A stretch of DNA of 10,339 nucleotides from Gammaproteobacteria bacterium. GTDB lineage: Bacteria; Pseudomonadota; Gammaproteobacteria; Enterobacterales; Kangiellaceae. The DNA is taken from assembly GCA_013372875.1 (NCBI GenBank), contig JABXIW010000255.1:1-10339 (forward strand), written 5' to 3'. Shown here one piece after another: positions 6,784 through 10,339 of this stretch (its first letter is position 1; the number at the start of each line of letters is the position of its first letter). A model generated the notes under the pieces. That model made no database searches, had not been told where the DNA came from, and saw only the letters and a list, made by a program, of their open reading frames with translations. Position numbers and translations under genes: made by a program.

Positions 6784-7944
6784 TTACAGCACTTCAACCA
6801 AACCCGCACCATTTTTGGCTTGGCAAACATAAATCGACTCTTTTAAGCCCGTAGCCGCTTGGTACTTCGCTTCAACTTCCGCTTTCACGTCATCAACCAG
6901 TGCTGGCGGGACAAGTGCCACAATGCAGCCACCAAAACCACCGCCGGTCATGCGCACGCCGCCTTGATCGCCAATCACCTCTTTGACTATCTCCACCAGT
7001 GTATCGATTTCTTTTACCGTGATTTCGAAATCATCGCGCATCGATGCATGAGACTCGGCCATCAGTTCACCCATGCGCTTCATGTCGTGTGCTCGTAGCG
7101 CTTGTGCCGCTTCCACAGTACGATCATTTTCTGTGATGACGTGACGAGCACGCTTGGCCACCATTTCTTCCAGCTCAGCGACTTTCTCGTTGAACTGCTC
7201 AATCGTCACATCACGCAAAGCTTTCACACCGAAAATGCGCGCCGCTTCTTCACATTGCTGACGACGAGTGTTGTATTCGCTGTCGACCAAACCACGTTTT
7301 TTATTCGAGTTGATGATCACGACTGCCATGTCTTCTGGCATAGAGACCGCTTCTGTTTCAAGGCTACGGCAATCTAATAGCATCGCATGATTTTCACGCC
7401 CTTCCGCTGAAATCATTTGATCCATGATGCCGCAGTTGCAACCGACGAATTCGTTCTCAGCTTGCTGACCGTTTAACGCGATTTCGGCTTGGCTGATCTC
7501 AAGGTTGAACAGCACTTTAAACGTTTGACCGATCACCACTTCCAATGCCGCCGATGAGCTCAAACCCGCGCCTTGAGGTACGTTGCCGCTGACTGAAATA
7601 TCCGCCCCAGTAAACTGGTAGCCGCGCGCCAGAAGACACTTCACCACGCCGCGAATGTAGTTCGCCCACATTTTGTCTTGCTGGAAGGTAATGGCTTGCG
7701 TGATATCGAACTCGTCCACTGCGTTACCGTAATCGACCGACACCACACGCACGATATTGTCTTCACGCTTTGCCGCCGCCACGACCGTTTGGTAGTTAAT
7801 GGCACACGGTAGGACAAAACCATCGTTGTAATCGGTGTGCTCACCAATCAAGTTCACACGACCAGGCGCTTGGATAATATGGCTAGGTGCGTAGCCCAAC
7901 ACTTGCTCAAATGACGCTTTCACATTTTGGATAAGTTCAGACAT
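6784..7944 (-). CDS. galK: Galactokinase GalK
   Basis: GalK phosphorylates alpha-galactose with ATP to galactose-1-phosphate in the cytoplasm, the first committed Leloir step. At 386 residues it is of normal length (E. coli 382). It is a GHMP kinase with all three motifs: the galactokinase signature [15 protein letters not shown] at 28-42, the ATP loop [13 protein letters not shown] at 122-134, and [10 protein letters not shown] at 331-340. The catalytic base is D175 in GIMDQ, and R29 is the partner arginine. The ATG at 7944 is preceded by AAGAGAA about 9 nt upstream. A 109-bp spacer with a long hairpin separates it from galT, while galM follows at once, so its expression could be tuned separately from galE and galT. 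No anomaly is seen. Confidence 0.97.
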   Translation of the reverse strand: MSELIQNVKASFEQVLGYAPSHIIQAPGRVNLIGEHTDYNDGFVLPCAINYQTVVAAAKREDNIVRVVSVDYGNAVDEFDITQAITFQQDKMWANYIRGVVKCLLARGYQFTGADISVSGNVPQGAGLSSSAALEVVIGQTFKVLFNLEISQAEIALNGQQAENEFVGCNCGIMDQMISAEGRENHAMLLDCRSLETEAVSMPEDMAVVIINSNKKRGLVDSEYNTRRQQCEEAARIFGVKALRDVTIEQFNEKVAELEEMVAKRARHVITENDRTVEAAQALRAHDMKRMGELMAESHASMRDDFEITVKEIDTLVEIVKEVIGDQGGVRMTGGGFGGCIVALVPPALVDDVKAEVEAKYQAATGLKESIYVCQAKNGAGLVEVL

Positions 7945-7975
7945 AGGGACGTTCTCTTAAAATAGTAATTTGTGT

Positions 7976-8024
7976 GGGATAGCGCGTTGAGCCTAACTTT
8001 CTATCTGTAAAGTCGCGCTATCCC
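7976..8024 (-). other. Long stem-loop between galT and galK
   Basis: GGGATAGCGCG (7976-7986) and CGCGCTATCCC (8014-8024) are a perfect 11-bp inverted repeat around a 27-nt loop. Within the loop ACTTT (7996-8000) and AAAGT (8009-8013) can pair to stack a second short stem. No T-run follows in the direction of transcription, so it is not a normal intrinsic terminator. It lies between the galT stop and the galK ribosome binding site and may affect mRNA processing, stability or galK translation. Confidence 0.75.
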
Positions 8025-8053
8025 GTTATTCGTAATCAGTCCAATTTAAAGAC

Positions 8054-9106
8054 TTAGCATTCTTTGTAGTGGACATCACTCACATCACGCAGACGCTGCG
8101 CCGCTTGCTCTGCGGTGAGGTCACGTTGGGTTTCTGCCAGCATTTCGTAGCCCACCATGAACTTACGAACCGTGGCACTGCGCAGTAGTGGCGGATAAAA
8201 AAGTGCATGAAGCTGCCAATGGTCGATGTCTGTGTCTTGGTCAAAAAACGGCGCGTAGTGCCAGCCCATTGAATATGGGAATGAGCATTGGAATAAATTG
8301 TCGTAACGGCTGGTCAGCTTCTTAATCGCTCGCGCTAAATCGTCTCGTTGCTCATCGCTGAGTTCGCTCATGCGACGAATGTGCGTTTTCGGCAACAACA
8401 TGGTTTCGAACGGCCAAGCAGCCCAGTAAGGCACCACCGCCAGCCAGTGTTCAGTTTCCACCACAATGCGTGAACCGTCTTTGAGTTCCGCTTGTACGTA
8501 ATCCACCAGCAAGTTGCTGCCGTGTTCTTGGTAGTAGGCTTTTAGGTTGTGCTCTTTACGCTCGATTTCATTTGGTAAGAAGCTGTTCGCCCAGATTTGA
8601 CCGTGCGGATGAGGCTGAGAACAGCCCATGGTTTCGCCTTTGTTTTCGAACGCCTGAACCCAAACGTATTCCTTGCCGAGCTCTTCAATTTGTTCGTTCC
8701 AGGTCTCTATCACGCCACGAATTTTATCCACTGGCAGTTCCGGTAAGGTTTTGCTGTGATCTGGCGAGAAGCAAATCACTCGGCTCAAACCACGCACGCC
8801 TTGCGTTTTGAATAGCGGCTTGTTTGACTCCGGTGCATCTGGTGAATCCACCATCAGCGCAGCAAAATCGTTATTGAACACATAGGTGCCTTGGTAGTCT
8901 GGATTAACATCGCCAGAGATACGTTCATTGGTTGGACAAAGGAAACATTTACCGTCATAGCTTGGTAGCTCATCCAATGCGGGCTTTTCATCTGCGCCGC
9001 TCCAAGGGCGTTTTGCACGGTGAGGTGAAACCAAAATCCATTGCCCAGTCAGAGGGTTGTAACGGCGGTGTGGATGATCCACTGGGTTAAATTCGACATT
9101 CGACAT
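8054..9106 (-). CDS. galT: Galactose-1-phosphate uridylyltransferase GalT
   Basis: GalT exchanges galactose-1-phosphate with UDP-glucose to give glucose-1-phosphate and UDP-galactose. At 350 residues it is of normal length (E. coli 348). It is a HIT-superfamily class I enzyme. The active site [10 protein letters not shown] spans 161-170, with H168 as the nucleophile that becomes uridylylated. The structural zinc ligands of the E. coli enzyme (C52, C55, H115, H164) all have counterparts, two residues later: C54 and C57 in CFLC, H117 and H166. The ATG at 9106 has GAG 8 nt upstream. It is the second gene of the operon, 83 bp after galE and 109 bp before galK. The sequence is intact and unremarkable. 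Confidence 0.97.
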   Translation of the reverse strand: MSNVEFNPVDHPHRRYNPLTGQWILVSPHRAKRPWSGADEKPALDELPSYDGKCFLCPTNERISGDVNPDYQGTYVFNNDFAALMVDSPDAPESNKPLFKTQGVRGLSRVICFSPDHSKTLPELPVDKIRGVIETWNEQIEELGKEYVWVQAFENKGETMGCSQPHPHGQIWANSFLPNEIERKEHNLKAYYQEHGSNLLVDYVQAELKDGSRIVVETEHWLAVVPYWAAWPFETMLLPKTHIRRMSELSDEQRDDLARAIKKLTSRYDNLFQCSFPYSMGWHYAPFFDQDTDIDHWQLHALFYPPLLRSATVRKFMVGYEMLAETQRDLTAEQAAQRLRDVSDVHYKEC

Positions 9107-9189
9107 GTTACTTACTCAACTCTTTAAAATTCTTCAAACTCAGCTTCCCAAAACCGTGAGAAGCGCAGATGGCAACGCGGCGACTGCAA

Positions 9190-10209
9190 TTACTCCGGGG
9201 AATAGCCATTGGGATTTTTTGACTGCCAGTTCCACGTATCAGCGGTCATTTCAGCCACCGTGCGTATTGCTTTCCAGCCTAGTTCACGCTCAGCTTTTTC
9301 CGTGCTTGCCCAACATTCAGCAATATCCCCAGGACGACGCGGGCATAACTCGTAAGGCACTGGTTTACCGCAAGCGGTCGCGAACGCATCCACCATCTCA
9401 AGTACGCTCGAGCCTTTACCTGTACCTAAGTTGTAAATGTGCAAACCCGATTTCTCACCCACCGTTTTCAAAGCCGCAATATGGCCATCGGCCAGATCCA
9501 TCACATGGATGTAATCGCGCACGCCAGTGCCATCAGGTGTTGGGTAGTCGCTACCGAATACCGCGAGTTTTTCTCGGCGGCCAACAGCGACTTGGGCGAT
9601 AAATGGCATCAAGTTATTGGGAATACCTTGTGGGTCTTCCCCCATGCTGCCCGATGAATGGGCGCCAACTGGGTTGAAGTAACGCAGTAAGGTGATGCTC
9701 CAGTCGTTTTCAGCATGGAACAGATCGCTGAAGCACTGCTCCACCATATATTTACTGCGACCGTATGGATTGGTGGTTGCGCCTGTTGGTGAATCTTCCG
9801 TAATCGGCACTATTTCTGGGTCACCGTAAACCGTTGCCGATGAACTGAATACGATGCTTTTCACACCCGATTTACGCATGCTGCGCGCCAACACCAATGA
9901 GCCATTGACGTTGTTGTCGTAGTACTCAAGTGGTTTTGCCACCGATTCGCCAACCGCTTTGAGGCCAGCAAAGTGGATCACTGCTTGGATGTCGTGCTGC
10001 GCGAATACCGTATCCAAAAATGCTTCGTCACGGATGTCACCTTGGTGGAACGCAGGCTGCTTGCCTGTCAGCGCTTCAATACGGTTTAACACTTCCAGTT
10101 TGGCGTTACACAAGTTATCAACGATGATAGGTTCCATTCCCGCTTCAATCATCTGAACGCAAGTGTGACTACCGATGTATCCCATACCGCCTGTGACAAG
10201 AACTTTCAC
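9190..10209 (-). CDS. galE: UDP-glucose 4-epimerase GalE
   Basis: GalE interconverts UDP-galactose and UDP-glucose with bound NAD+, recycling the GalT co-substrate and supplying UDP-galactose for surface glycans. I place the start at the GTG at 10209, giving 339 residues starting MKVLVTGG, like E. coli GalE (338). GGAG at 10219-10222 is 9 nt upstream. The frame also opens at a GTG at 10251, but the extra 14 residues are charged and unlike the family. It is an extended short-chain dehydrogenase: NAD loop TGGMGYIG at 6-13, S124 in SSSATVYG, and Y149 and K153 in NPYGRSK, at exactly the E. coli positions. LRYFNPVGAH at 175-184 and the C-terminal NPNGY are also conserved. It is the first gene of galETKM. 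The promoter is not evident in the 130 bp to the window edge. Confidence 0.95.
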   Translation of the reverse strand: MKVLVTGGMGYIGSHTCVQMIEAGMEPIIVDNLCNAKLEVLNRIEALTGKQPAFHQGDIRDEAFLDTVFAQHDIQAVIHFAGLKAVGESVAKPLEYYDNNVNGSLVLARSMRKSGVKSIVFSSSATVYGDPEIVPITEDSPTGATTNPYGRSKYMVEQCFSDLFHAENDWSITLLRYFNPVGAHSSGSMGEDPQGIPNNLMPFIAQVAVGRREKLAVFGSDYPTPDGTGVRDYIHVMDLADGHIAALKTVGEKSGLHIYNLGTGKGSSVLEMVDAFATACGKPVPYELCPRRPGDIAECWASTEKAERELGWKAIRTVAEMTADTWNWQSKNPNGYSPE

Positions 10210-10339
10210 TTTTTGCTTCTCCACGTTTGCTGCTTTCTGTTCATACCTCACTCTGATGCGCTAAAAGCCAATCGCCATTGCATCGAATCGGAACGCCCAT
10301 TTCTTAACTGGCTAAAAGTCTAGCAACCAATCTCGATCC
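10210..10339 (-). other. Leader region upstream of galE, no clear promoter
   Basis: This stretch holds the galE Shine-Dalgarno (GGAG, 10219-10222). I see no convincing -35/-10 pair, GalR operator or CRP site. GCTAAAAG occurs twice (10260-10267, 10311-10318), which may be chance. The operon promoter and operators are probably to the right of the window. Confidence 0.4.

Noticed and set aside
7999..8006. An 8-nt match (AGATAGAA in the mRNA) to part of the sRNA Spot 42, known to act at galK in E. coli
   Set aside because: The match is short, relies on a remembered E. coli Spot 42 sequence, and the sRNA segment itself is partly in a hairpin. A target prediction with the native Vibrio Spot 42 would be needed.
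9105..9602. Open frame of 165 codons on the plus strand over galE and its downstream spacer
   Set aside because: It runs antisense to a fully conserved galE, has a low-complexity Ser/Pro/His-rich translation with no recognisable domain, and lacks a convincing ribosome binding site.
10210..10251. N-terminal extension of galE from a GTG at 10251
   Set aside because: The shorter start gives the exact family N terminus with good Shine-Dalgarno spacing and E. coli residue numbering for S124, Y149 and K153.
10260..10318. GCTAAAAG repeated twice upstream of galE
   Set aside because: Only 8 bp, 51 bp apart, with no symmetry or known regulator. This is compatible with chance.

Overview
The window looks like ordinary chromosomal DNA of a gamma-proteobacterium, most likely a Vibrio or close relative. 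The Leloir enzymes and GalR resemble their E. coli counterparts motif by motif, gene order is galE-galT-galK-galM, base composition is moderate, and intergenic spacers are short. The genus is an inference from protein style. I see no tRNA, rRNA, insertion sequence, CRISPR array or broken gene.

Layout, left to right. (1) 1-198, plus: the C-terminal end of a gene that begins outside the window. It ends at a perfect bidirectional terminator (215-242) facing csaA (268-600, minus), a small OB-fold tRNA-binding protein. (2) 601-776: a divergent spacer with a GalR-like half-palindrome and a good sigma70 promoter. It precedes galR (777-1775, plus), which ends at a second shared terminator (1803-1834). 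(3) 1866-4395, minus: a two-gene operon made of a cytoplasmic clan GH-A (GH5-like) glycosidase followed by a GPH-family sugar:cation symporter. (4) 4396-4607: a divergent regulatory spacer with three copies of the palindrome TTAGCTAA and two CRP-like sites. It separates that operon from a second LacI-family regulator (4608-5633, plus). (5) 5707-10209, minus: the operon galE, galT, galK, galM in transcription order. It has a large hairpin between galT and galK, and its terminator lies inside the 3' end of the LacI-type gene. The gal promoter is not visible and probably lies beyond the right edge.

How the genes work together (partly inference): the symporter would import a small glycoside and the glycosidase would cleave it in the cytoplasm. 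If galactose is released, GalM, GalK, GalT and GalE carry it to glucose-1-phosphate and UDP-sugars. GalR probably controls the Leloir operon. The second LacI-type protein probably controls the glycosidase-symporter operon and itself through the TTAGCTAA sites. No LacZ-type (GH2 or GH42) beta-galactosidase is present, so the GH5-like enzyme and its unknown substrate are the least explained part of the locus.
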